Assembly (NCBI GenBank): GCA_964458775.1
Contig: CAYWLQ010000005.1
Coordinates: forward strand, 1 to 64,000
DNA length: 64,000 bases
Direction of reading: 5' to 3'
DNA from: CAYWLQ01 sp964458775
Lineage (GTDB): Bacteria > Myxococcota_A > Polyangia > JAAYKL01
Shown here: positions 7,427-16,512 of the stretch, piece after piece
How positions within the stretch are numbered: position 1 is the first letter of the stretch
Layout of the letters: every line of letters begins with the position of its first letter
The notes under the pieces: generated by a model
The model's input: the letters and a program-made list of their open reading frames with translations, nothing else
Database searches by the model: none
Told to the model about the DNA's origin: nothing
Position numbers and translations under genes: made by a program

Positions 7427-9868
7427 TCAGATAAACAAATTGAAGTTGGATTGGTCGGCTTTATCCAGATAATATCCGACTCCCCCGTATTCTATTCCGT
7501 CGATTAGTTCTTCTTTTTTTATTCCCATAATGTCCATAGACATTGTACAGGCAACAAGGCGAACGCCTGATGCTTGGGCTTGAGCTATTAGTTCTGAAAG
7601 ATCCATAACATTTTTTTTGCGCATTTCGGCTTTCATCATTGAGGTTCCCATTCCTCCCATATGCATTTTTGACAGCGACATAGATTTTGCACCTTTGGGA
7701 AGCATAAAGCCGAACATTTTTTCTGTGAGAGTTTTCTTGGTCGACACTGTTCTGTCTTTTCTTAAAAGGGTCAACCCCCAAAACGTAAAAAACAAAGTTA
7801 CGTTTGAACCCATAGATGCAGCGCCGTTGGCGATAATAAAAGCAGCCATCAGTCTGTCAAAATCATTGGAAAAGACTACGATGGTTTTTCCGTCGGACAT
7901 TTCATTGGTATTGCAAGATGCCTTATCGGCTCCTTTTTGAATTACCGCTTCAAAAATTCCGCTGTTTGAAGACAGTGAAACCAGCGTGTTTCCTGTTCGA
8001 GCACACCATGCAGGTGCATCCATCGCAAAGCCGGAGTCAGTTGCTTTAACTCTAAGACGCTGCCCCGCTTCCATCGCGTCTACAGCTTGCTTTAGCTGAA
8101 TAATAGGTCCCGGACATTGTAAACCGCAGGCATCCAGCTCTTTAATCACTGTCTGTTCTGCATCCATGTCAGGAGATGAGCAGACATTTGAGGTTGCGCT
8201 TTGAAGAAAAGAAGCTGACGACAGTTCTGCATTATAGAACTGCCAGGTTTTATAACCGCCTGAAAGATTCTTTACTGAATATCCGTTTTGAGAAAGAATT
8301 CTCTCGGCCAAGTAACCGCGCAAACCCACTTGGCAGTAAACCCATATCTCCTTGGATTTATCCAACTCGTTTAAGCGTTTTCGCAAATCATTTAATGGAA
8401 TTCTTATTGCGTTAGGAATTGCTCCAAGCTCTGTTTCTTCAGGATTGCGAACATCTAAAAGGATTATTTTTTGCTGATCATATTTTTTCAAATCCTCTGC
8501 ATAAAAAACTTTAGTTTTTTTGTTTAAAATATTTTCGGCAACAAAACCCGCCATATTGACAGGATCTTTTGCACTGCCGTAAGGAGGAGCGTAAGCAGCT
8601 TCGTGCTCGGTAAGGTCGCGCACAGTTAGCTTGTGGCGTACAGCCAAAGCCAACACATCAATTCTTTTGTCAACTCCGTCTGTGCCTATAATCTGTGCAC
8701 CCAAAACTCTTCCGCTACCCGGAGAGAAAAGCAGTTTTACGGCCATCAGCGCAGCGCCGGGATAATATCCTGCATGACTTAGAGAATGTGTATATGATTT
8801 GATGTAAGGTATATTCCATTTTTTTGCTGTTTTTTCATTTATCCCAGTAACCGCTGCCGTGAGGTCAAAAATCTTGGCAACCGCAGTTCCTTGAGTATCT
8901 CGGTATGCGGAGTTAATTCCCGCAACTGTATCAGCGGCGATGCGTCCCTGTCTGTTGGCAGGTCCGGCAAGGGGAACCATAACTTCTTTACCGGATACAA
9001 AATCCTTTACCTGAACGGCGTCACCCGCAGCCAACACGTCTTTAACATTGGTTCGCATAGCTCCGTCGACCACGATTCCGCCCCCAGCGTTGAGCGCAAT
9101 AGGAGTTCCTTTGAGAAATCCTGTATCCGGTTTTACGCCGACTGCCAAAACCACAAAATCGGCTTCAATACGGGTTTTGCTGTTTAAGAAAACGCTGATG
9201 CTGCTTTCGCTGTCTTCAAAAGCCTGAGCCCCGTCCTGTAAAATAAGTCTTACGCCCATCAGCTTTAAATGAGCATGAAGAATATCGGCCATCTCTTTGT
9301 CTGCAGGAATAAAAACCTGATCCGACAACTCAACCAGGGTTACGTCAAGCCCTTTGTGTCTAAGATTCTCTGCGGTTTCGAGGCCGATAAAGCCTCCGCC
9401 TATTACCACAGCACGACTGCTTCCGTCTTTAATGCGAGAGATAATTTTGTCCATATCATTGAGATTTCTCAAAGTATGTATTTTAGGAGAATCAATGCCG
9501 GGAATGTTAGGCCGCAAAGGTGCGGCGCCCGGTGAAAGCATTAAAACGTCATATGCTTCTTTGTACTCAGTGCCGTCCGCCCTAACTGTTACAGTTTTTT
9601 TATTAACATCTACCGCAATTACTTCCTGTCGTACCCTAACCTCAACATTGTAGCGTTCATAAAAGCTCTTAGGGCTCTGAACAATCAATCTATCCCGTTC
9701 AGTAATTGTTCCGCCTATATGATAAGGAAGACCGCAATTAGCAAAAGAAATGTGGTCCCCTTTTTCAAACATAACAATATGAGCATCTTCGTCCAAACGT
9801 CGCATTCTGGCAGCAAAACTTGCACCGGCAGCAACCCCGCCTATTATCAGTATTTTTTTTCTATTCAT
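7427..9868 (-). CDS. CoA-disulfide/persulfide reductase fused to rhodanese, TusA and DsrE domains
   Basis: An 813-residue cytoplasmic flavoenzyme from the ATG at 9868, which has AGGAG five bases upstream; a GTG/ATG further out is less likely. Domains in order are an FAD/NAD(P) disulfide-reductase core (GGVAAGASFAARMRR; redox Cys in SFANCGLPY), a dimerisation domain to about 440, a rhodanese domain (VYCQVGLRG, with the active Cys), a TusA domain (LDACGLQCPGP, with the sulfur-relay Cys-Pro) and a C-terminal DsrE/F-like domain with Cys in LVACTMSM. All the sulfur-carrier cysteines are present. Related proteins reduce CoA-disulfide or persulfides and pass sulfane sulfur between domains, so this looks like a sulfur detoxification or assimilation enzyme. 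A 17-base perfect palindrome sits in its leader. Confidence 0.9.
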   Translation of the reverse strand: MNRKKILIIGGVAAGASFAARMRRLDEDAHIVMFEKGDHISFANCGLPYHIGGTITERDRLIVQSPKSFYERYNVEVRVRQEVIAVDVNKKTVTVRADGTEYKEAYDVLMLSPGAAPLRPNIPGIDSPKIHTLRNLNDMDKIISRIKDGSSRAVVIGGGFIGLETAENLRHKGLDVTLVELSDQVFIPADKEMADILHAHLKLMGVRLILQDGAQAFEDSESSISVFLNSKTRIEADFVVLAVGVKPDTGFLKGTPIALNAGGGIVVDGAMRTNVKDVLAAGDAVQVKDFVSGKEVMVPLAGPANRQGRIAADTVAGINSAYRDTQGTAVAKIFDLTAAVTGINEKTAKKWNIPYIKSYTHSLSHAGYYPGAALMAVKLLFSPGSGRVLGAQIIGTDGVDKRIDVLALAVRHKLTVRDLTEHEAAYAPPYGSAKDPVNMAGFVAENILNKKTKVFYAEDLKKYDQQKIILLDVRNPEETELGAIPNAIRIPLNDLRKRLNELDKSKEIWVYCQVGLRGYLAERILSQNGYSVKNLSGGYKTWQFYNAELSSASFLQSATSNVCSSPDMDAEQTVIKELDACGLQCPGPIIQLKQAVDAMEAGQRLRVKATDSGFAMDAPAWCARTGNTLVSLSSNSGIFEAVIQKGADKASCNTNEMSDGKTIVVFSNDFDRLMAAFIIANGAASMGSNVTLFFTFWGLTLLRKDRTVSTKKTLTEKMFGFMLPKGAKSMSLSKMHMGGMGTSMMKAEMRKKNVMDLSELIAQAQASGVRLVACTMSMDIMGIKKEELIDGIEYGGVGYYLDKADQSNFNLFI

Positions 9869-9898
9869 AGTTACTCCTGACTTAGTAAAGTACAATCT

Positions 9899-9915
9899 CG
9901 TCTCTTAAAGAGACG
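9899..9915 (-). promoter_or_regulatory. Perfect palindrome upstream of the persulfide reductase, putative operator
   Basis: CGTCTCTTAAAGAGACG has two 8-base arms around a single central base. It lies 31 bases before the reductase ATG. On the minus strand a TATATT/TATTCT-like -10 sits immediately upstream, which would place the palindrome at about +1. That fits a repressor operator (for example an ArsR- or CsoR-like sulfur or metal sensor) or a small mRNA hairpin. No regulator gene is adjacent. The palindrome is seen directly and its role is inferred. Confidence 0.5.
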
Positions 9916-10145
9916 AATAGAATATATTAGGTGGCGAAAAAAAACCTAAGAAACTAATATCCTTCTTCCTTTGCCTTAGCGAACCGAATAACTGACATAG
10001 CATGAATGACTTTTTTCAATTCAATCGACAAAAGCAAAAGCTTTTTGAAGACAAAATCTTACGAAATTATCTCTTCAAAAAATAAAAATCGTTTAGCAAC
10101 GAAAAGATGCCGGCTCTAATCTTTAAATTAATATAGGGTGTCGGC

Positions 10146-11543
10146 GTGACTTTGTCCCACGGTGCCAACAAACTTGACTCATTTACCAAACGGCCCAAAC
10201 GCGCTCTTTGGTCAATGGCTCTTCCTATGATGACCGGTTTTGCAGTACACTCTCTTTATCTTATTGCAGATATGGCATTTATAGGTCGCATCAGTTCGTC
10301 TGCTTTGGCGGGAGCACAATTTGTCGGTTCATTTATGTATACCGCAATAGCTGTCAATATTGGACTAGCTACCGGGGTTACCGCTGTTATCGCTCAAGCG
10401 GTCGGACGAGGAGACAGAGTCGGTGCCGGCCGCATTGCAGCTGCGGTAATGGGCCTTAGTTTGATCATGGGTGCGGTACCTTCGTTTATAGGTTTTGTTT
10501 GGGGATCCTCTATTATTCCGTTACTGGGAGCTCAGGGCGAAAGCGCAGTTTTGGGAGCAGAATATTTTCAAATTCTTGTTATGGGTGTTTCTTTTATGTT
10601 CTTTACAGGCGTAATTCGTGCGGTATTGACCGGCGAAGGAGACGCAAAAACTCCGATGATCATCGGAATGGTATCCGCAGCGCTCAATTGTGCACTCGAT
10701 CCTTTATTAATATTTGTTGTCGGTATGGGTATTAGGGGTGCAGCCGTCGCTACTGTGATATCACAATTATTATCTCTTGTTGCTTTTTGCTATGTTGCTT
10801 TTGTTAAAAGACGTTCGTACGTTTTGTTCACTTGGTCGTTAAGGTCACTTCTACCCAAAGCTCAATTTATTTCGCCGGTGTTAAAAATCGGGCTTCCCTC
10901 TGCTCTTGGACAGTTTATTATTTCGATCGGGAGCATTCTTTATAATAGAGTTACTGCTGAGTTCGGACAAACAGCTGTGGCCGGTTACGGCGCAGCATCA
11001 AAAGTCGATCTTTTGGTAATGCTTCCCATTATGGGCCTGGCAAGTTCGGCTCTAAGCATAGTAGGCATTTTTAGGGGAGCAAATCGCCATGATTTGGTAA
11101 AATCTTCGATCCTATATGCTTTTCGCTCTGTCTTTTACATAACCTTGGGCTTATCTGTGGTTGCATTTTTCTTTTCTTATAAAATTGTAGGAATTTTTAC
11201 GGATGATGCTCATGCTCTTTCAGTGGGGCATGTTTATTTGCGCTACATGGTGTTTGCTTATCCGCTGATGGCTGTAGGAATAATGTCGGGACGAGTACTC
11301 CAGGGGCTTGGTCAAGGGTTTCCGCCTCTAATTATTACCGCCATGCGAGTTTTATTTATTGCTGTTCCTGTTTCTTATATTTCAGTGTTTTTCTTTGATG
11401 CGTCTATAGAAGCGATATGGAAATCAATGATTTTCGGCGGAGCAGCAGCAGCAGCGGCAGCTGTTTTTTGGATATATCGATTTGTCTGGAAAAACCCGCC
11501 GACCCAGTATCCGCAGTATATTCCCTCTGATTTTTCTACTTAG
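10146..11543 (+). CDS. MATE-family multidrug/toxin exporter
   Basis: Inner-membrane antiporter of the MATE/NorM superfamily, 465 residues (usual length about 450), starting at a GTG with AGGG upstream. It has about twelve hydrophobic helices in two pseudo-symmetric halves. The N-half opens with the typical ALPMMTGF and LYLIADMAFIGRI segments, followed by ALAGAQFVGSF and GVTAVIAQAVGRGD. The C-half repeats the plan from about residue 240 (IGLPSALGQFI). Substrate cannot be read from the sequence. It converges on the permease gene, with only 21 bases between stops. Confidence 0.9.
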   Translation: MTLSHGANKLDSFTKRPKRALWSMALPMMTGFAVHSLYLIADMAFIGRISSSALAGAQFVGSFMYTAIAVNIGLATGVTAVIAQAVGRGDRVGAGRIAAAVMGLSLIMGAVPSFIGFVWGSSIIPLLGAQGESAVLGAEYFQILVMGVSFMFFTGVIRAVLTGEGDAKTPMIIGMVSAALNCALDPLLIFVVGMGIRGAAVATVISQLLSLVAFCYVAFVKRRSYVLFTWSLRSLLPKAQFISPVLKIGLPSALGQFIISIGSILYNRVTAEFGQTAVAGYGAASKVDLLVMLPIMGLASSALSIVGIFRGANRHDLVKSSILYAFRSVFYITLGLSVVAFFFSYKIVGIFTDDAHALSVGHVYLRYMVFAYPLMAVGIMSGRVLQGLGQGFPPLIITAMRVLFIAVPVSYISVFFFDASIEAIWKSMIFGGAAAAAAAVFWIYRFVWKNPPTQYPQYIPSDFST

Positions 11544-11564
11544 TGTTAAAAGAACTCAACTCGC

Positions 11565-12320
11565 TTATAGTCCCAAGACCTGAATGCACAATCCGCTAAT
11601 TAGGATTGCTGCTCCCGACAGCGCATGAATATATTTTTCTAGAAACCCGAACTTTACAATTTTCAATCCCTTGTAGCCCAAAGTAACCATCAGCATCATC
11701 ACTCCTACGGTAGCGACGGTAAAAACTGTCGAAACCGATACAATCCCTGCAATACTGTGTGCTGCTGCCGGCACCATCAACAGAGGAATCAACGGCTCAC
11801 ATGGCCCCAAAACAAATATAATAAAAACAATCCAAAAACTTTTTGATTTGGACAACGATGCATTCATATTGTTATCAGCCGTAAGTTGAGAGTGCTCGTG
11901 TTTATGGGCATCGGCATGAGAACCGTCTATATGACTGTGCAAATGAGCGTGAACAGAGCCGTCCGGATGTAGATGCGAATGAGTATGCCTTTTACTTTTC
12001 ATTCCCCTATACAAACCCCACAACATATAGACTCCGCCGAATGCCAGTAAACCGTATGCTGCAAGGTCTCCTCGGATACCCTCAAAATCCTCCATGCCGG
12101 CAACGCTCCAACCCAAAACTATGCCCAAAGAACCTATGATAATAGATGACAAAGCATGCCCGATACCCGAAATAAAGGTCCATCCAAGCGTTTTTTTTAA
12201 CGACCATTTTTCGGAACGCGAAAGCACTATAAAAGGAAGATAGTGATCCGGACCTACAATGGTATGAGTAACACCCAAAAACACGGCTGTTCCTAAGAGA
12301 ACAAAGATAGATTCTGACAT
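11565..12320 (-). CDS. NicO/NiCoT-like metal permease with His-rich loop
   Basis: A 251-residue inner-membrane transporter with about six helices. The first helix carries HTIVGPDH, matching the HX4DH signature of nickel/cobalt permeases. A second His (GIGHALSS) lies in the next helix, and a third helix carries GPCEPLIP. A central loop, about 110-146, is packed with some dozen His residues, typical of a metal-sensing or metal-buffering loop. It is the last gene of a four-gene set with two lipoproteins and a TonB-dependent receptor, separated by two bases from the first lipoprotein. Nickel or cobalt is the best guess. A TauE- or UreH-like role for another ion is the alternative. Confidence 0.7.
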   Translation of the reverse strand: MSESIFVLLGTAVFLGVTHTIVGPDHYLPFIVLSRSEKWSLKKTLGWTFISGIGHALSSIIIGSLGIVLGWSVAGMEDFEGIRGDLAAYGLLAFGGVYMLWGLYRGMKSKRHTHSHLHPDGSVHAHLHSHIDGSHADAHKHEHSQLTADNNMNASLSKSKSFWIVFIIFVLGPCEPLIPLLMVPAAAHSIAGIVSVSTVFTVATVGVMMLMVTLGYKGLKIVKFGFLEKYIHALSGAAILISGLCIQVLGL

Positions 12321-12322
12321 GT

Positions 12323-13141
12323 TTATTTTATCTCACAATGCTCTTCGCCGTCGATATGTCCCAACGTCGAAGTCATATGGTCAATGTAGTCATACAAATT
12401 GTCAATTTTCAGGTTTCCGACATTGTAGATGGGAAGAGCTGTAATATCATAAGCTAAGAGTTCTTCTTCAGTGATTACTCCGTCATTGTCTCCATCTGCC
12501 AAGGCTATATCATTAAAAACAAGTGCGGGCTCTTCTGATGTTGCACTGTCATAGAACAAATGGTCGCCGTGAATAGTCAACTGAACTGTTGCTTTGCCTT
12601 GTGGCATTAATTGACCGATTGAATGGCAGGGGTCGTAGACAGTGTCAGTTGAAAAACCCCAGGCAAACGATAACGTGTTATTTTCTTTTGAGGCAGTGCC
12701 TTCTACATAGACCGACAAACCTTTTTCTATCATCATATCAACATCATCAGATGATGCATTTCCGGAAAATGCTTTTTCTGTAGCGGGAGATATTCTATAT
12801 GCAGAAACCGTATAGTCTCCCGCTTTTGCTGTTGAAGATTCTATGGTTGCAGGTCCTTTTTTTACCACATCCCAAACCTTCATCTCAGATGCCGTTAAAG
12901 CCGGTTCTTTGTTTTGTTGTGCTACACTGATATCGCTCACGGTAACCAGAAATTTAGAAAAAACCAAAGCGTAGCCATCCGCAAATTCATCGGCCGGGAT
13001 TCCTTCTTCGATAAACTCTTCTCCCCATATCTCTACAGTTAGAGTTCCTTCAGCAATATCTTGTTCTTCTTCATCGCAGGACAGCACTGAAAAAAGAGCA
13101 ACTGATAATGCGAACGTTTTAATTTTCATTGTTTGAATCAT
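12323..13141 (-). CDS. Lipoprotein of the metal-uptake cluster, EF-hand-like motif
   Basis: A 272-residue exported protein. The signal ends Val-Leu-Ser-Cys (Cys22), followed by an acidic run. The body is predicted beta-rich. Near the C-terminus lies DGDNDGVITEEEL, which reads as an EF-hand calcium loop, followed by HIDGEEHCEIK with two His and a Cys that could bind metal. The start at 13141 has AGG about 8 bases upstream; an ATG four codons in is the alternative. I do not know a named family. The position between a NicO-like permease and a TonB receptor suggests an outer-membrane accessory or metal-binding component. Function inferred from neighbours only. Confidence 0.55.
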   Translation of the reverse strand: MIQTMKIKTFALSVALFSVLSCDEEEQDIAEGTLTVEIWGEEFIEEGIPADEFADGYALVFSKFLVTVSDISVAQQNKEPALTASEMKVWDVVKKGPATIESSTAKAGDYTVSAYRISPATEKAFSGNASSDDVDMMIEKGLSVYVEGTASKENNTLSFAWGFSTDTVYDPCHSIGQLMPQGKATVQLTIHGDHLFYDSATSEEPALVFNDIALADGDNDGVITEEELLAYDITALPIYNVGNLKIDNLYDYIDHMTSTLGHIDGEEHCEIK

Positions 13142-13153
13142 TTCTTCTACCTT

Positions 13154-13945
13154 TCATTCTGTTACAAAATTTACGCCGTAGTGGTCGTGACTAATTACAG
13201 TTTTCATCAATATATTATGAGCCGAATCGCCTGGTATAATATTGACAACATCATCGTTATCATCGTCGAGCAAAGCAAAATCCAAACCGTCAAACATGGT
13301 GTCACCTTCGGAGGGATCTGTTGTGAATATTTGAAACAAGAGTAAACCTTCGGTCTGTTCTGTAATCTCAAGGTTGAAGACAGCGCCTATCATTTCTGTC
13401 CCTACCGGCACATCAAGCAATGCTGAGAACGAAACGGTTCTATCATCTAAGGTTGCATTTCCTTTTAGGTATACAGTGTGTCCCAAAAGAGGATTATCAT
13501 CATTTAGATTGTCAGTTTCATCTGTCGTACGAAAATGAAAATTAGCTCCTGTATATTTTTCTTCTAGAAAAACTCCCTCGCCCAATAGTTTTTCGTTTTT
13601 TTGAAAATCAAGAATAAAATTGCCAGGCAACTCACCTGTTACAGTGCCGCCTGCAGAGTGTCCGGGATGTGCGTGAGCAGACGGAATAAGTAAATCATAA
13701 AAGAAGGACCCCAAAGATGCGTGAGTCTCACCTTCAATTGTAAACTCAAAATCAGCAACAGCCATTCTAAACTCTGACAAAGTAATTGCCCATCCCAAGT
13801 CGTTGGTGACTGTTAAAATTTTTTCGTTTGAAAACTTTACAGGCAAATTTACCTTTGCAGCTTCGTTGACAGTCGGAGAACAAACCGAAGCCCCAATAAC
13901 ACACGAAACAAAAACTATAATCATCGCAATTTGTTTTTTACGCAT
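13154..13945 (-). CDS. Lipoprotein with AHAHPGH motif, metal-uptake cluster
   Basis: A 263-residue exported protein from the ATG at 13945, nine bases after GAGGAG. The hydrophobic signal has Cys at about 15 and 22; Cys22 in GASVCS is the likelier lipidation site. Around residue 90 is AHAHPGHSAGG, a His-rich loop of the sort that chelates Ni, Co, Zn or Cu. Near the end are an acidic DDDNDD loop and HDHYG. The rest looks like a beta-sandwich. I recall similar proteins beside TonB receptors in deltaproteobacteria, but not a named function. It is 12 bases upstream of the next lipoprotein and 19 downstream of the receptor, so they form one operon. Confidence 0.55.
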   Translation of the reverse strand: MRKKQIAMIIVFVSCVIGASVCSPTVNEAAKVNLPVKFSNEKILTVTNDLGWAITLSEFRMAVADFEFTIEGETHASLGSFFYDLLIPSAHAHPGHSAGGTVTGELPGNFILDFQKNEKLLGEGVFLEEKYTGANFHFRTTDETDNLNDDNPLLGHTVYLKGNATLDDRTVSFSALLDVPVGTEMIGAVFNLEITEQTEGLLLFQIFTTDPSEGDTMFDGLDFALLDDDNDDVVNIIPGDSAHNILMKTVISHDHYGVNFVTE

Positions 13946-13964
13946 CAGCAAATACTCCTCTGTT

Positions 13965-16082
13965 TTAGAGATAGACCGTCATATAAAAACGTGCCGTTAT
14001 AGGTTCACCCGCAGCATAATGAACTGACGGGATAAGGCTTCTTGGCTCATCGTCATCAAAATGCGAAGCAAAATTATACACGCCATCCATTATTTTCATA
14101 TTAGTTGCATTATCTACAATAGCACCGACATAAAACTTTTCAAATCTCCAACCGAAAGAAACGTTAAGTTTGGCATATCCCGAAGCAGTCGCTCCGTAAG
14201 CCAACGGACGTTCACCGCACCAAACAAGCCTGGTATTAAATTGCGGGCCTCTGTTTCTGCCGAGTTCAAGCGACCCTGTTCCCATGAATACCGGCACACC
14301 CGGAACTTTGTTTCCTGAACGATTAAACTTGGCATCAACAAAGGTAAGTTCGCCGGTAAGTGTCATCCACGAAAGCGGTCTAATTTCTAGATCGGCACTT
14401 GCACCTATTCTTCTTGTTCCGTCCATTGCGATATTGATATTGCTGACATGATCAAAAACCATTTCACGTTCAACAAAGGCAAAAAAACCGAGTAAAGAAA
14501 AAGAAAGGATTTTAACAGGTGAGCTTTTCAAACCGACTTCCCCTGTGTCAGCTACAGTTATTTTCGGTGATCCGCCTCGATACTGAGATAATCGCTCGTC
14601 TTCTATTTTTTCAACCGGCAAGGCGGCTACGGCACCGGCTTCAAAAGATCGGTAACCTCTGCCGTAATCGATAAAAAAACAAAATTTGTCGTTAACAGGA
14701 AAAGATACGGCCAGACGAGGCAAGACCGTTGCTTCAATCTCAGAAACGCTTTTGTTTTGTAACTTGTCATTTACACTTACGCCGAAGATCGCTGCTCTAA
14801 CAGAAGGCAGCAAAGTAAACCAATGAAAGGGATTGATTCCGATGCCTGTGTATCCGAACAGGCTGTTCAAAGAATATTTAAGGTCTCGATTGTTTTGCCA
14901 AGGTTCTTTATCCAGGTCCAGCTGTTGCTCCCATTGATTGTTTACATCCATGCGCCATCCCATTCCCGCAAGTAATCGAGTCGGAATATTCACTGGAATT
15001 TTTTGTTCAAGATTTGAAAAAAATCCTCCCGAAAAGCCTCTTTGAACTTGACGTCGCAGATCTCCGTGTTCGGAAAACCAAAGGTTTCCTGTAAAGTTCT
15101 CTTCAAGTAAAAAATCACGATAAAGAGCAAAACCCGCAACCTCAAAGTTACCTTTTGGAAATTCATGTTTATAAGAAATCTTTGTCATAACTCGGTCTGA
15201 CAGTCCGTTTCCTGGCGGAGAGTAGGAACCTAAAAAATCCTTTTTCTTATTATTTACATCTGAGAGCTTTAGCGTTTCAGGAGATTCAAAGCGAGCGCTC
15301 TGCATTGACAACAAAAACAACAAATTCCCCTTGTTTTTTGTCTCATGACGATACTGTCCAAGAAATGCAGCTCTTGAGGCGTCCCTGTCAGGGCCGAAGC
15401 CTAAATCCTTTACTAAATCAACCGCTCCGAAAGTTTCGTTATTAGCATCCTTGGGGCCTGCTGCTGCAACTGCTCTAAATCGTCCTCTATGAGAGCCTTC
15501 AAACGATAAAAAACCGGGACGGTGCTCTTCTGATAATCCCAAAGACAGCTGTAGAGAACCGGCTAAGGCAAAATCTCCCTGCCAAGGCAAAAAGGCTCCT
15601 TTTGAAACCTCCATCTTAGAAACAAGTTCAGGAATTATGCCGTACAAATCGAGATACCCCTGCCCGTGAACATGAGAGGGTTCATTCATACCGACTCCCT
15701 CCAAGAGAACTTCTACATTGCTGCCGTGAGCGGCATCAAAACCTTGAATAATTATTTGATGACCTTTGCCTTCTGAACCATGTTGAACAATGCTGACTCC
15801 AGGTGTTACACCGACAATATCATCAGCAGACTTGGGATTGCTTCGAGCTATTTTAGATTGCGTTATGACCTTGTTGCTCGCTGACATTTTAGGACGAGAT
15901 TCTCTAACCTCTGTTTGATATTCTTCAATAATATCATCTTCTGCTACTGATTCGGTCATCATTTCATCAATTGAAACAGCACCTTGTAGTGAAGTATCTT
16001 GTGACTCAGCAACAGCCGAATCAGCAATGAATGCAAGGAACAATACCGAGCTTAAGCATACAAAAAGGTATCTACCCTGCAT
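13965..16082 (-). CDS. TonB-dependent outer-membrane receptor, probable metal/metallophore uptake
   Basis: A 705-residue receptor with a signal peptide ending near AVA at residue 25. The plug domain spans about 70-190 (KSADDIVGVTPGVSIVQHG; IIIQGFDAAHG; EVLLEGVGMNEPSHVHGQG) and a 22-strand-type barrel fills the rest. The C-terminal residues YMTVYL form a weak beta-signal lacking the usual terminal aromatic. The plug loop SHVHG is His-bearing, which fits a metal ligand. It is the first gene of the set with two lipoproteins and a NicO-like permease, giving a full path across both membranes. No TonB, ExbB or ExbD is in the window. Length is normal for a metal/cobalamin-type receptor. Confidence 0.85.
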   Translation of the reverse strand: MQGRYLFVCLSSVLFLAFIADSAVAESQDTSLQGAVSIDEMMTESVAEDDIIEEYQTEVRESRPKMSASNKVITQSKIARSNPKSADDIVGVTPGVSIVQHGSEGKGHQIIIQGFDAAHGSNVEVLLEGVGMNEPSHVHGQGYLDLYGIIPELVSKMEVSKGAFLPWQGDFALAGSLQLSLGLSEEHRPGFLSFEGSHRGRFRAVAAAGPKDANNETFGAVDLVKDLGFGPDRDASRAAFLGQYRHETKNKGNLLFLLSMQSARFESPETLKLSDVNNKKKDFLGSYSPPGNGLSDRVMTKISYKHEFPKGNFEVAGFALYRDFLLEENFTGNLWFSEHGDLRRQVQRGFSGGFFSNLEQKIPVNIPTRLLAGMGWRMDVNNQWEQQLDLDKEPWQNNRDLKYSLNSLFGYTGIGINPFHWFTLLPSVRAAIFGVSVNDKLQNKSVSEIEATVLPRLAVSFPVNDKFCFFIDYGRGYRSFEAGAVAALPVEKIEDERLSQYRGGSPKITVADTGEVGLKSSPVKILSFSLLGFFAFVEREMVFDHVSNINIAMDGTRRIGASADLEIRPLSWMTLTGELTFVDAKFNRSGNKVPGVPVFMGTGSLELGRNRGPQFNTRLVWCGERPLAYGATASGYAKLNVSFGWRFEKFYVGAIVDNATNMKIMDGVYNFASHFDDDEPRSLIPSVHYAAGEPITARFYMTVYL

Positions 16083-16512
16083 GAGGCCGTTTTTTCATAA
16101 GTAGCACAAAATGTCAAATACTTGCTACCCGAGACAAGCTGCAAATGATAAATAAAACTGTATTGAACTAAGGCTTCCTATCAAAAACGATAAATTATAT
16201 TGATATGGGTCAATGACATTTTTGACAGTAATCTCAAGGGCAATTCTATCGACATGCAGGTAAATTCCAGTTATAATAAATAAATCTAAAAATTTGGTTC
16301 ATCCTATTGAGTTTAGCTTTTTCAGGTAAATGATCCAGATAAAGGTGTAGCGTATTGAATACCTATCCTACTCCTATATTCTGCCGTCACTATACCGTTC
16401 AAGAGAAGATTACTAAATTTGCAAGAGCACATTTTTTTTTGATTCGTCTACCCATTTTTACAAAAGAAGATCCACTTGATCAAAATAGGGGCAGAAGATG
16501 CGGAGGTTTTTT
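16083..16512. other. AT-rich divergent intergenic region
   Basis: About 430 bases between the divergent TonB receptor and the GH11 gene. It should hold both promoters. I looked for a cobalamin or nickel riboswitch core and for long palindromes and saw none. A purine-rich GCGGAGG at its end is the Shine-Dalgarno for the GH11 gene. Otherwise nothing recognisable. Confidence 0.5.

Noticed and set aside
16083..16512. Possible cobalamin or nickel riboswitch before the TonB receptor
   Set aside because: No conserved core or B12 box could be found on the receptor strand.
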